Of a DNA stretch of 64,000 nt, positions 30,013-40,289 are shown piece after piece. Location of the stretch: NCBI GenBank assembly GCA_020796225.1, contig CM036760.1:5250001-5314000 (forward strand), written 5' to 3'. The translations under genes and the position numbers were made by a program. The notes below the pieces were generated by a model, which saw nothing but the letters and a program-made list of their open reading frames with translations, ran no database searches and was not told the origin of the DNA. Each line of letters starts with the position of its first letter. Position 1 is the stretch's first letter. The DNA is from Arion vulgaris (lineage: Eukaryota > Mollusca > Gastropoda > Stylommatophora > Arionidae).

Positions 30013-30605
30013 GGGCACGATTCAAGCCCCAGGAATGGACATCCCAGGCAAATGTGAGCACAGCGAGAACTGACGGTGATGATGAGGCAGGCACCAGGAC
30101 AGAGCGAGCACGAAGGTGAGAGGGTGTGCAGACCACCCAAATGTGCAGAAAAACTGGAAAGCCCAGCAGAGGTGAAGCCAGTGCGCCTTTTCGCTCATAG
30201 GGAACTACTGCTGCCTAATAGTTTGAATGGGGACAATCAAAGGCTAGCGGAGCAAACCATACACAAAACTGGACGGGTGGCAAACCAAGTTGTTCACAAA
30301 AAGACCGGTTAAATGGGCAGATGACGCTCATCGACCCGGGAGGGCAGGTCATCTAAGGGTCGCTGCCCTAAAGAAAATAGCAACCTGCTGCCTTGCAGGT
30401 TTGGCTGGGGACAGCAAAGGGCTAACGGAGAGCGAACCTAGTAAACGCTGGTTGAAACCAAACACACCACCGATGAATAAGCACCAGAGCTCCAAATGGT
30501 ACTGAAGGTTGTGAACGTACACCCGTTCTTGGTGTTTGACAGTTTATATATCATATTAGAATGATAAAAACGGCAGTAAGAGCGATCGCGAGAGAGAGAG
30601 ACAAG
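30013..30605 (+). mobile_element. Repeat-E, 3' part
   Basis: Resumes after the LINE-J1 TSD and runs through ggggacaatcaaaggctagc, ccgggagggcaggtc, cctgctgccttgcaggtttg and ccagagctccaaatgg to a gcgatcgcgagagagagaga tail. With 28562-28728 it gives about 760 bp, the longest Repeat-E seen. This copy uses an alternative 3' block (cacccgttcttggtgtttga) also seen at 290-520. Confidence 0.8.
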
Positions 30606-30649
30606 AGCACTGTACTAGAAGCCAAAGTAAAATAGTAAACCAACATAGA

Positions 30650-31035
30650 ACTGATATCATTAGTTGTCAGATGCTGAGGGATATACTGAGGAAGCAATTG
30701 GAAATTCTCTGTCTAGGATATACAGAGGACTTTTCTGTAACACTTATTAAAAAGCACATATATATCTGTCCGCTGCCTTGTCCATGCTTCACAGCCAAAC
30801 GTTGCCACTGGAAATATGGGAATATGCATGCCCTTAGTATTCTTCTCAGTTCCATTTCATACTGTTTTTAGTTGTTTGTAAGACCATGCGTGTTGTTCTT
30901 TTCATTTCTTTAATCCCATTTCCTGTTAGCAGTGACCTGAGATATTCAAAACTGTTTACATGTTCTATTTTCTCTCCGTTGATAAAATTCTCTTTTGTCA
31001 TGCTTGTTTTATTCATAGTCTGTTTTTGCCACATT
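30650..31035 (-). pseudogene. LINE-R RT relic
   Basis: The minus strand reads QTMNKTSMTKENFINGEKIE, HVNSFEYLRSLLTGNG (the F-x-Y-L-G-type motif with Gly changed to Arg), then IKEMKRTTRMVLQTTKN. An opposite-end fragment follows towards 30670. Similar to 53940-54200. Confidence 0.72.
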
Positions 31036-31084
31036 GAAATATAAATTTAGTTTTGATTTCTTCTCTTGCACTTCCATTATTAAT

Positions 31085-31442
31085 ATCTCAAACCTTTTTG
31101 TTGCGATGTTGACAGTAATACTATATCATCAGAAATGGAATCACTTGCGCAAGATCGCCAAATGTGGCGCTGTAGCAACACAAAAGAAACTCACAGAGCT
31201 GAGAATCGTCGTACCGCTGAGGCTCGTTGTACCGCTGAGGCACAGAGAAAACGAGCTGCGTGAAAAGACAGAATACGCAACGCCCACATGTCTAACCTTG
31301 ATCATGTATGCCCCACCTATGGTAGGGATTGTGTTCTAGGATTGTACTCTACAGTCACCTCCGCACACACCAGAGAGGTGCAGCAGCACATGTCTGAGGA
31401 TGTTGTTATCATCGCATGCGATGGACGGCTATTATTATTGCT
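31085..31442 (+). pseudogene. LINE 3' end with C2H2-like zinc-finger remnant
   Basis: Reads AENRRTAEARCTAEAQRKRA, then NAHMSNLDHVCPTYGRDCVL and GLYSTVTSAHTREVQQH. This is a decayed C-x-x-C-G-R-D-C ... H ... H finger as at the end of RTE/ingi-type LINEs, with the second Cys changed to Tyr (CPTYGRDC). Same family as 44515-45105. Confidence 0.7.
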
Positions 31443-31960
31443 ATCGTCAGCATATCTTAGTTCAGGTATTTTTGTTAAAATATGATGTGGAAATCTCTGT
31501 TGCAGAATATATGAGAATTTTGTAAATTTTTTACACAGCTCAATAAATGAGCAAAGAGTATATTTATGCATATATGTTTATGTGTGTTTTGCTCACAGAT
31601 GACAACATATTTTTTTGATATGTACGGCTTTATTTTTGTTGCTATTCCATCCTCAAACTGAAATTTACTTTTTTTTAAATTCATTTTTATTACTCAGTGT
31701 TTATGAATAATGTCTAATAGCTGGATACACCAATTTTATATCTTTTTAAATTTATGAATAACTTATTCAGTTCAATTTACTTGAATATTTAACTCAGTAA
31801 TTTGAAGAAGAGCACAAATCAAATGAAAATCAAGCACAAACAATGAGAAAACCCCAAGTAGATGCATCAACTAACACAGAACGGGAGTTGTTGGTCTAAA
31901 CACACTGAAATACATGCTTGGGAGGAAATCGGAGCAATTATGGACATGTGCGATGAAGGT
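31443..31960. other. AT-rich unassigned sequence
   Basis: No feature recognised on either strand. Confidence 0.35.
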
Positions 31961-31961
31961 G

Positions 31962-32277
31962 ATCTTCAAAGTCCCAAGCAGAACAGACCAGGTCATTATA
32001 TTTCGCCTACGTACCAAACACTGCAGACTCAACAAACACTTACATAGACTAGGAATTAGTCAAACAGCTCTCTGCCAGTGTTAACAGGCGAAACAGACAA
32101 CGGAGCATATCCTGCAAAGCTGTTTTCTCCTATGTGAGCTGAGAAGCAACATGTGGTCACACCCAGTTGACCTAAAAACTAAGCTTTGTGGAAACCTGAC
32201 TTGAAGCTGACTGCCCAGTTTGTGGTCCACAGTAAACTAAGCACATGACCAGAGATCGCTGAAGAAGAAGAAGAAAT
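31962..32277 (+). mobile_element. LINE-J1 3' fragment
   Basis: Reads SRTDQVIIFRLRTKHCRL-like sequence, then the HLHRLGISQTALCQC-like block with a stop, and the 3' end ctgcccagtttgtggtccac, gaccagagatcgctgaagaa. The tail is (GAA)n. 5' truncated. Confidence 0.85.
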
Positions 32278-32279
32278 TA

Positions 32280-32516
32280 ACAATCATTGAATACCAACCT
32301 ACCACAACATTCCCAAAATAAAAGCTGCAGACAAATTTGTCAAATAAAGTGAAGCACAAAATGTAGTGACAAAAAAATAATGATTAAAGAAGCTCTGAGA
32401 TCACAGATGCAAAGATGTAACGCATGTCACATGAAACATTATGCTTATCATAAGTTTTCCAAGATATTACAAAGTTCTCTGTCATGTTGAGTTACAGTGC
32501 TTGCCTGACATTCCAT
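32280..32516. other. Unassigned sequence
   Basis: Nothing recognised. Confidence 0.35.
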
Positions 32517-32520
32517 TTAA

Positions 32521-32741
32521 CCCTTTAGCTGCTAAGGACGTATATATATACGTTTTCCCCATTCACTTCTAAAGACGCATTAACACGTCTGTTATTATCT
32601 TGCTTCTGTTGGCTAAAGACGTGTTAACACGTTATACATTGCTACTGTCACTGCTATAGGCGTACATTCCCGTTTGTGACCTAGAAACAATGAGTAGCTA
32701 TTTTTAGCTCAGCCTTTGGAAAGTATGTAGCAGCGAAAGGG
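32521..32741. mobile_element. TTAA MITE with ccctttagct ends (piggyBac-like), family 3
   Basis: TTAA at 32517-32520 and 32742-32745 flanks ends ccctttagctgcta and tagcagcgaaaggg, inverted repeats of the piggyBac CCCTTT type. It contains the internal palindrome acgtatatatatacgt and two acgtgttaacacg-type palindromic blocks. Confidence 0.82.
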
Positions 32742-32745
32742 TTAA

Positions 32746-33500
32746 TACTAGGTTTGTGTCCCATGTGGAATAATCTGGATTTTTTCAAAGTGATTCCTGA
32801 TCTCAGGATAGATGAAATTGATTGTCTTGTCTACTTGGAGATGAATAATAAAAAATAGGTTCATGTTTAAGATGAGCAAGCAAAGGAATCGTTAATTTTA
32901 AAAAGCAGGCTGTAGCATCACTGTCTAGGTAAAATTTCATATAGGAAAAGCTACATCTACCATCATGAAACAACCAGAATAGAAAATCTGAACCAAAAAA
33001 ACACATGACGAAATTGGATGTGCTGTGCTGAAAAGCCCAGATATCACATCTTTACTGTAAACATAAGCACAATGCACTTGCACTCAAATTGCTCAACTCA
33101 CCACAGACAAAAAAGTAATGACAAAACTTTGTTTACACTGTCTGCTGTAAAAGAAGACAGTCCGACTCAGTCATGAAATCAGAAATTCCCTTTGGACTTT
33201 TACAATGTTTAATAACACATTGTAAGCTTTATTGCAATTTTTGCATGATTATTTGAATGAGTCCATGGTTATTTATTGAAGAAAAGTGTTTATAATACTG
33301 ATATTTCTTTGTGTTAAATTTTATTTTTGACATAATATAACCTTGTTTTTGCATGTTGTGTTGTTTTGAAAAGGAGTTTGTCTTCATCTAACAATACTGG
33401 AATGAAAGTGTTACCGACATGAAAAGGATAATATCTGGGAATTACCACTTGAGCTGAACACCCCTTTGTTACATGGGGGATATGGTTATTTATAAGTGGT
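32746..33500. other. Unassigned AT-rich sequence
   Basis: No coding domain recognised. The minus frames 32803-33006 and 33314-33523 lack motifs. Confidence 0.35.
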
Positions 33501-33510
33501 TCTGCTAGAG

Positions 33511-33991
33511 CAGGGCTGTCCAATGTTTTTATATATTGGCGCGCATCAGACTAATGAATGTGGGTTGCTGTGTAGCAGTTGCAATACTACTGCTAATAGA
33601 TATAATAATAAAAAATAATATTAATAGTAATATTAATACAAAATAATAACAGATGGAAATTTAACTCTGTGTGGACCAAACGCCACACTACTTGGTTTTG
33701 GTTGACACCTTTTTACAAGGTGTCACACTAAAGGGCGTTTTTAATTCAAAAACAAATGACTTGTAAAAACATGGCTTTTGCCCTGGTGTACTAAGAGTTA
33801 ATCCTAACTAAAAGTTTAATTTTTTTTTATATCGTGCTTATGAAAAAACCGAAACTCCATTTTAGGTAGAAATGCTTTTTTTCTTCTTGAAATTCTTATT
33901 AACGTTAAAAATGGCACAGAGTAAAATAGGGTGACATAGTTGTATCATACAGGCGCTATTGCACCCACGTGCACCGCTTTGGACAGTGCTG
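33511..33991. mobile_element. Non-autonomous hAT-like element with 8-bp TSD
   Basis: Perfect tgctagag at 33503-33510 and 33992-33999. Inverted ends cagggctgtccaa and ttggacagtgctg. It contains a nested TTAA MITE (33665-33797). A related, longer copy spans 38727-40060. Confidence 0.9.
33665..33797. mobile_element. TTAA MITE nested in the hAT element
   Basis: TTAA at 33661-33664 and 33798-33801, ends ctctgtgtggaccaaacgcc and gccctggtgtactaagag. Sister copy of 19848-19983. Confidence 0.85.
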
Positions 33992-34091
33992 TGCTAGAGG
34001 ACTTTGTTTTGGAGATATCTTTGATGATATCACATTACCAGTGACATAAATGCATTTGGTGAAGAAGGAATGTGTGTAACCAAGTTAAAAA

Positions 34092-34352
34092 AGTTAAGTA
34101 TACCATATGGTATATAGGGTAATACAGGGTTAGGCCCGTATTTTTCAGTGATCGTCGGCACATGATGGGTGATATGGTCAACATCACGTCAACCATCTTT
34201 ACTTCACTAGTGCTATTCCTGGTACCCAATTAAGGCTGGGTCAACCTGAGAGCCATTACAATTGGAAAAATTCAACACCCTCTGTGAAATTGAACCCGGA
34301 TCACTAGCCTAAGAAACAAGTTCACTAATAACTACGCTACTGCAGCTCTAAT
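34092..34352 (-). mobile_element. SINE-A copy
   Basis: Minus-oriented body (tggtacccaattaaggctgg, gagagccattacaattgg) with a tRNA-like head at the right (gagctgcagtagcgtagtta). Diverged, intact length. Confidence 0.82.
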
Positions 34353-34362
34353 ACAAGACCGT

Positions 34363-34870
34363 GCTTGAATATTATATATCGAAACAGAGAATGAAGTGGT
34401 TTGGCCACTTAGTAAGAATGCGAACAGACCAAACTGCCTATGAAACTTTCCACAACAGAATATCAGGAAGGAAGGCAGAGGAAGACGAGGAAAAGGTAGA
34501 TAGACAACGTAATTGAATTCTGCCAGGAGACTAAGAAAACCATCACACAAGTCACCAGAGAAGCGCAAGACAAATACATAAAACCACGACACTGGGTTAA
34601 CAACCCGTAACAGTGTGCTGACAACACAAGTCACCAGAGAAGCACAAGACAAATACATAAAACCACAACACTGGGTTAACAACCCGGTAACAGTGTGCTG
34701 ACAACACAAGTCACCAAAGAAGCACAAGACAAATACATAAAACCACGACACTGGGTTAACAACCCGGTAACAGTGTGCTGACAACACAAGTCACCAGAGA
34801 AGCACAAGACAAATACATAAAACCACGACACTGGGTTAACAACCCGGTAACAGTGTGCTGACAAAGAAGA
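34363..34870 (+). pseudogene. LINE-R 3' end with tandemly repeated terminus
   Basis: Reads KQRMKWFGHLVRMRTDQTAY, then NRISGRKAEEDEEKVDRQRN and a stop, i.e. a LINE C-terminus (W-F-G-H-x-x-R-M). The following 3' terminal segment is repeated four times (34549-34860) before the gacaaagaagaaga tail. Confidence 0.8.
34549..34870. repeat. 80-bp tandem repeat made of a LINE 3' terminus
   Basis: Four units (79 or 80 bp) start at 34549, 34628, 34708 and 34788. Each has aagtcaccagagaagcacaa and the hairpin acactgggttaacaaccc ... cagtgt. The last unit ends in gacaaagaagaagac. The same hairpin and tail occur once at 50701-50832. Confidence 0.92.
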
Positions 34871-35222
34871 AGACTGCAGCTCTTGTGACCAAGTTACTGC
34901 ATAATATTTTTGTATCACATTTTGTTTATATAATGCTTGCTAATGTCAGGAGAATATTCATTGACATTGTGTCTGGATCTCATGTCATAGACATTAAGCT
35001 GATTTAATATGTCATTTGACACATGCTTCTTGAAATGTTAGCACCTTTATGTATTTGTGGACACACTTCAAATACAGTTGATATTTGCTAAAATAATTCC
35101 ATGTACATACGTTACTTAAATTAATTATAGAAATTATTTCTTGGTGTGCTAACAATGTTTTTTTTTTGTTCTATGCTTTTTTTTATAGTTATTATTACCT
35201 AAGTACCCTCTTTTAATGATTC
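34871..35222. other. AT-rich unassigned sequence
   Basis: Nothing recognised. Confidence 0.35.
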
Positions 35223-35224
35223 AT

Positions 35225-35405
35225 TGATCATCGGGGAGTTAAGGATGTTTAAGGGGGATCTGTATCTTGATGACAGCGTATTGGATGAGGATGGTAAAAT
35301 TGATGTTGAATCTATCCAACAGTTTAAGACGTTTGGAGTTATATGTTACCTGTGGAACACAATGGGGAGTGTGTTTATCCAGTGAACCTCTTAAACCATC
35401 AGTAT
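35225..35405 (+). pseudogene. LINE-N fragment
   Basis: Reads IIGELRMFKGDLYLDDSVLD then EDGKIDVESIQQFKTFGVIC. This matches the post-RNase H segment of 3469-4366 (VGELKMDKGDVLV, DEDTKIDVESIKRFQQFGV). Confidence 0.75.
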
Positions 35406-35424
35406 GTATACCCTTCTACATGTA

Positions 35425-35665
35425 ATAAAAAAAGGGTTCTAAAGCCGAAGGATTGACTTCATTGCACCGGGTTTTACCCCATATGGCTCGTTCCTCTCAA
35501 CAGAAATGACACACCATCTGTCTAGAGTATTGCACAAAACACAAACTCTGTAGCTCCTACAACAATCCTAGGGGTGTCTGGATAAAATGCACTCATGACC
35601 GGCATGATTCAAATCCACAACCTTCTGACCAAGGCAAAGGCTTATCCACAGAGACCCCATAGAGT
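35425..35665 (-). mobile_element. SINE-B copy
   Basis: Minus-oriented: gccgaaggattgacttcatt at the left is the 3' end; the head at the right reads tctctgtggataagcctttg and gtggatttgaatcatgcc. Full length. Confidence 0.85.
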
Positions 35666-35930
35666 TTAGTATTCTGCAAATATATAATAAGCAGGAATAA
35701 CGGAGATGATGGGATAAGTCAATAATAAATTATAGAGCACTTAAGAGTGCTAAATTAACGTGTTTTAATATAACTCTGATGTGGGCTGTTTTTGCCCAGG
35801 AGCTCAGGGGAAGAGATTTTTAAGGTACAGGTGGCCAGGGCTCAAAGGGTTAAAATCCCTCCTCACTGCCCTCCATCCGAGAGTACACTTGAACAAAGTT
35901 ATTTTTTTAGAACGAAAGTAGTTTTATTTG
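35666..35930. other. Unassigned sequence
   Basis: It ends near a ctcaaagggttaaaat that resembles the right end of a TTAA element, but no matching left end was found. Confidence 0.3.
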
Positions 35931-35934
35931 TAAT

Positions 35935-36130
35935 GAAAGTTTGATTTTTATTGTACATGTTTTTACATTTATTATTTAAACATCTACAATTTACAATTAA
36001 AGTTGTTGATTGCATGTGTGATTTTTATTGTACATATTCTTACATTTTTTTTATTTATCGTTCAATTTTTGATTGAATGTTTGATTTGTATTGTACATGT
36101 TTTTACATTTATTATTTATCATTCAATTCT
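35935..36130. repeat. Imperfect AT-rich tandem repeat
   Basis: Three diverged copies of tttgatttttattgtacatg plus ttcttacatttattattta at about 35940, 36015 and 36080. Confidence 0.75.
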
Positions 36131-36204
36131 AGACTTTTCAGCTTGACGTGCAATAGGTACCATGGGTATTCATATATTAGTTGAAAGTTTTGCTACCTAC
36201 TCAC

Positions 36205-36440
36205 TATCAGAAGTCTCTGTGGCTAAATGGCTAAGCTGTACACCTTTTGTTCCAAAGGTCGTAGGTTCAAATTTGGATTGCTCTGTTCTGTTCATGAGTG
36301 CATTTTTTTCCAGAGATCCTTAGGATTGTTGAGAGAGTTTGTGCAATACTCTTGGCAGCTGGCTTGCCATTTCTGTGGAGGTGTACCGAGCCGTGTGGGA
36401 AAACATAGGGAAATGAAGTCAATCCGTAGTCTTTAGATTA
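36205..36440 (+). mobile_element. SINE-B copy
   Basis: Head tctctgtggctaaatggcta (A box) and aggttcaaatttggat (B box); body gagtttgtgcaatactcttg; 3' end gggaaatgaagtcaatccg. Confidence 0.88.
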
Positions 36441-36559
36441 CAAAGTTCTTTATCATTAGCAAAGCAGCATTTACTTATAATCAAATAAGGAGTTCTATGA
36501 ATTCCAGATGAAACATCGGAGCCAATGAATATGGTAACTAAATAGATAGTAAACAGATA

Positions 36560-36870
36560 TTTGAAATCAGAAAAATGTCTGGTCAACCAACCACTAGTAA
36601 CAACTGTTTTAAAGATGGAAATATGTTGGACACACCTTGAGAACAAATGATCAAAGAATATTAAAGCAGGCATTGAAGTGGGATGCAAAGGGTTCAAAAA
36701 GAGAGACCACCTAAGAAGACCCTGAAAGAACTTTACTGAGAGGCAAGAATTATCAGTCTCAGTTTCATGAAGGAGATTGAGAGAGTTGCCCTGGAGAGAG
36801 CAGTATGGAGCAATTGCTTGCAGGCCCTATGTAACGTATAAAGGTACAAGAAGAATTATTATTATAAACA
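36560..36870 (+). pseudogene. LINE-R C-terminal relic
   Basis: Fragmented match to 14950-15270: MSGQPTTSNN-like, tgttggacacaccttgag, gcaggcattgaagtgggatg, aactttactgagaggcaag. Ends at an aattattattat 3' terminus. Confidence 0.65.
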
Positions 36871-37044
36871 GATATTTAAGGCTTCCGGAAAAGAAAACAA
36901 TTACCAAACAGTGAAATCAACCAAAAATCTCACTTCTCTCAACGCTCATTGCCTAGCCCTAATATCATTTTCAACCACTACCAGCTAGTAAAACTTTGAT
37001 TTTAGTGTTTGGAATTGTTTCCTAGGTTATCATTTTTCAGACTA

Positions 37045-37200
37045 GTTATCAGAGAGGAGTGTCTGACCGAATGAATTAGAGCACGGCTTCTATGCGGGAG
37101 ACACGTGTTCAGTTCATTGTAAGGCCAAAGATTTTTGTCTGTTGTGGGCATAAATGTAAAATCCTAACCTGAACAGCTTCACGGCGACTGCACTAGCCAT
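37045..37200 (+). mobile_element. tRNA-headed repeat (family K), left part
   Basis: A tRNA-like head (tgaccgaatgaattagagca; gtgttcagttcattg) is followed by ctgaacagcttcacggcgac and tgcactagccat. The remainder (gctgccattaaattcc) lies at 37783 after inserted elements. An opposite-strand copy at 58175-58320 preserves the uninterrupted order. Confidence 0.6.
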
Positions 37201-37381
37201 CATCAGGTGCCGTGCCGGCTGGCGTAGGTGATCATGGATCTCCACAAATCTCTGTCGTTGGTGTTTGCTATCAACTCAGATGTTGACGCTCTGCTGTGCC
37301 ATGAAGTCAGGCTATCCAACATTTTCTCTCTCTGTCTTCCCCTGTCTCGTCTACCTTTGATTTTAGCGGTTGTCACGATGT
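37201..37381 (-). pseudogene. LINE-R (RTE-like) C-terminal insertion
   Basis: The minus strand reads HIVTTAKIKGRRDRGRQREK, MLDSLTSWHSRASTSELIAN, TNDRDLWRSMITYASRHGT: the typical G-R-x-R-G-R-Q-R-E terminal region. It is flanked by gcactagccat (37190-37200) and gcactagtcat (37382-37392). Confidence 0.85.
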
Positions 37382-37392
37382 GCACTAGTCAT

Positions 37393-37771
37393 AAAAAAAG
37401 TAAGTAAAGGAACCCTTTCATACCTCATGGTATATAGGTCAATACAGTGTTAGGTCTGTATTTTTCATTGACCGTCGGGCACATGATGGGTGATTTGGTC
37501 AGCATCACGCCGGCCGCCTTTACTTTCCCAGAGCATGTCTGGTACCCAGTTGAGGCTGGGTCGACCTGAGAGCCATCGCGGTCAGGAAAAATTCCACACG
37601 CATTGAGGGAGCTGAACCCAGACCACCAGCCTTGAGAAGCGAGTTCACTAACAACTACGCTACGCGGCTCTCTTTGAAAAGTAAAGGAACCCTCTCATAC
37701 CTCGTGGTATATAGGGCAATACAGTGTTAGGCCTGTATTTTTCATTGACCGTCGGCACACGATGGGTGATG
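37393..37771 (-). mobile_element. SINE-A head-to-tail pair (one full, one truncated)
   Basis: 37393-37672 is a full SINE-A. 37674-37771 is a second copy in the same orientation, cut at gatgggtgat. The pair is bounded by gcactagtcat (37382-37392) and gcactagccat (37772-37782), suggesting one insertion of a dimer. Confidence 0.85.
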
Positions 37772-37782
37772 GCACTAGCCAT

Positions 37783-37860
37783 GCTGCCATTAAATTCCTC
37801 AGGCTGTCATCCCACCTGTCCCATATCGCCCTAAAAAACGGTACTACAGGCAGTAATGAC
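37783..37860 (+). mobile_element. Family K repeat, right part
   Basis: gctgccattaaattcctcag and tcatcccacctgtcccatat continue the repeat interrupted at 37200. Match on the opposite strand at 58175-58260. Confidence 0.55.
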
Positions 37861-37889
37861 AGTTTTTGTTTTTTGTAATCATTTTTCGG

Positions 37890-38135
37890 CTACACACACG
37901 ATACAACATACTACAACACCATCTACACACACGATACAACATACTGCAACACCATCTACACACACGTTACAACATACTACAACACCATCTACACACACGT
38001 TACAACATACTACAACACCATCTACACACACATTACAACATACTACAACACCATCTACACACTACAGTTACAACATACTACAACACCATCTACACACACG
38101 ATACAACATACTACAACACCATCTACACACATATA
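37890..38135. repeat. 33-bp minisatellite (acaacatactacaacaccat core)
   Basis: About 7.5 units of cacgatacaacatactacaa plus caccatctacaca. Variants cacgtta and cacatta occur. The long plus frames are repeat artefacts. Confidence 0.93.
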
Positions 38136-38139
38136 GAAA

Positions 38140-38718
38140 ATTGGAACAACATGTTTTAATACCTGTGGTACCATTTCATTGACAGCTGAATATATGTTCC
38201 AGAACTGCCCAAAATAATAATAAATGTAGCACACCGACAAACCTGTGTGTCTCTTCACTGGAAATTTTACGCCAAATGTAAATTAAGATCTGCCAGTCGT
38301 AATCTAAAACTAACTACCATTATAGTCTGAATGAAAATGAAGATCTGCAACTCACATTTTACATTTTTTTCTTAATTTAGGTCACATTTTTGTAAATAAT
38401 TTTATATGTTCCATAAGTGATAATTTATATTATTTTACTTTTTGATATTAATTGTTCCTTTTAATTCTTGCTGTAATCAAATCATGAAATTTAGTTCATT
38501 GATTATTTTTATTGATATGACTTTGTTGTTAATTGTTGTGTTTCGTGATATTTACTAAGTTATTAATTTAATATTTATTAATATGATCAGGCATTGATTG
38601 TTGTTTTCCTTTATATGAGTTATTTATGTGTTTTTTTTGGTGATATGATCTTTTCTAAATATTTTTTTATGTAAGCAAGTCAGTAAATTAAGTTGTTCTT
38701 GATGTGAATAGAATATTC
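38140..38718. other. AT-rich unassigned sequence
   Basis: No gene or repeat family recognised. Confidence 0.35.
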
Positions 38719-38814
38719 CTGTATAGTAGCGTTGTCCAATGTTTTTATATATTAGGTCTCATCTGACTGATGGTTGTGGAGGTGTGGATGCTATGTGATG
38801 ATTATAATACTACT

Positions 38815-39095
38815 ACTACTTCTTCTTTGAATGCTCCATATCGACCACTTGTTAACCACTTTTTGTGATTTTTATGTGATCTGAGCCTAAGAGTGATTGT
38901 ACGCTTTTGCCAGTTATGCACCTACAAGTAGACCAGCACATCTCTTTCTCTTTGTCAGCAGATTTCTGCAACGTTTTTATTTACTAGAGCAGCTTTCCTA
39001 GCCCCCCTACCTCAGTCGCCTCTTATGACATGCCTTGCAGGTCGCAGTGTTACTATTCTTTGCTCCCCTTGAGAGCCCCGCAACACATGGGCACC
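38815..39095 (-). mobile_element. SINE-D copy
   Basis: Minus-oriented full copy: cttcttctttgaatgctcca at the left is the 3' end; the head reads gttgcggggctctcaagggg with gcaaagaatagtaacactgc. Confidence 0.87.
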
Positions 39096-39309
39096 TATTA
39101 CTACTAATAAAAACAGGAGTAATGTTAATATAGTTGAGATACAGATGCTTTCTCAGGTGAAAAAACAATGGGTGGGACTAAGGGACAGTCTATTGTTTTT
39201 CTCCAGTTCGGTGATGAAATTGGTTGTCCACTCTTGTCATTAAGCGTAAGGGTTTGAGCTTTAATTTGCGTTCCAGGGCTAGATGAGTCAGCCTTGTTGT
39301 TTTTATTTG

Positions 39310-39545
39310 TTTTTTAATTGCATATCCTTTGCAGGACTTTGCGAATCAATCCCAGCTTTTTTTAACGCTGTTTGCTATTCTTCTAGGCATTATTATATTC
39401 AGTAGTTTGCCATTGCTTTCTGAACGGGTGGTGCCATAGTTCTTTTGTAAAAATCCATGCGAAACAATTTGCAACCAAACTGTCCGAGCGTGATTCAAAC
39501 TCAGAACGTTAATAGACCGAGTCACTATCCCCTAAGCCACAGAAG
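39310..39545 (-). mobile_element. SINE-F copy
   Basis: Minus-oriented: tgcatatcctttgcaggact at the left, agaaagcaatggcaaactac on the minus strand, head tgtggcttaggggatagtga at the right. Confidence 0.85.
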
Positions 39546-39717
39546 TGTTATAACTGTGTTTGTTTAGTGTGGTCTTGATATTGTCTTTCCATCTTTTTGT
39601 TGGTATTACCTTGGCTCTACCTGACAGTAGAATGGTTAAAAAGAAAACAAGACTGCAAAAGCTAGAAGATTATGTTGATGGAGTGATATGAAAAACAGTG
39701 TTTTTGTTTAGAAATTT

Positions 39718-39965
39718 TCTTCTTTGCGTTCATTCTTTACAACCAATTTTAATCACTCTTGTGACATGTTTGATCTTTACCAAGAACTTGTATACATTGC
39801 ACATTGGTTTGGTAGGCCCCTAAACGCATAGACTTCTACATGTTTAGGACACATGCATCCGATTTCAGCCAAACCTCCTTAGTCGTCTCTTATGACATGC
39901 ATGGCAGGTAACAGTGGTTCTATTCTTTACACCCCAAATTTGGGCCCCGGTAACCACTCGGGCGG
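39718..39965 (-). mobile_element. SINE-C copy
   Basis: Full-length minus copy, from ttcttctttgcgttcattct to ccggtaaccactcgggcg. Confidence 0.88.
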
Positions 39966-40289
39966 TTTAGAAATCTGATTACGGTTAAAGCCGTTAGAAT
40001 AAAATAGGGCACCATAAATGTATGACACAGGTGCCATGTCGCTCGTGTTGGGCAGCTCTGCTGTAGACTGTCGTCTTAAGAGACACACATTAATCCACAA
40101 TTATTCTCAGAGTATGGAACAAGAAGGGGGTCAGAGACCTGGACAACACCATAAGTTTCATCAAAGTCACTGGTCTCCTAATATGAACTCACTCTCGCTA
40201 TACAATATTACCAACAGAGCAATGCTACTTCGATACAGTGAAGTGAAGCAAAATGCTATGTCTATTTAAAGTTAGTTTATTTTAGTGTG

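Larger units (their letters stand above)
38727..40060. mobile_element. hAT-like element split by three SINEs
   Basis: The left end (tagcgttgtccaatgttttt) matches 33511-33600 and the right end (aaaatagggcaccataaatg, gtgttgggcagctctg) matches 33925-33991. Flanks ctgtatag and ctgtagac agree at six of eight bases. SINE-D, SINE-F and SINE-C copies lie inside. Confidence 0.65.

Noticed and set aside
35660..35860. Another TTAA MITE
   Set aside because: Only a right-end-like ctcaaagggttaa was seen; no inverted left end at a TTAA could be found.
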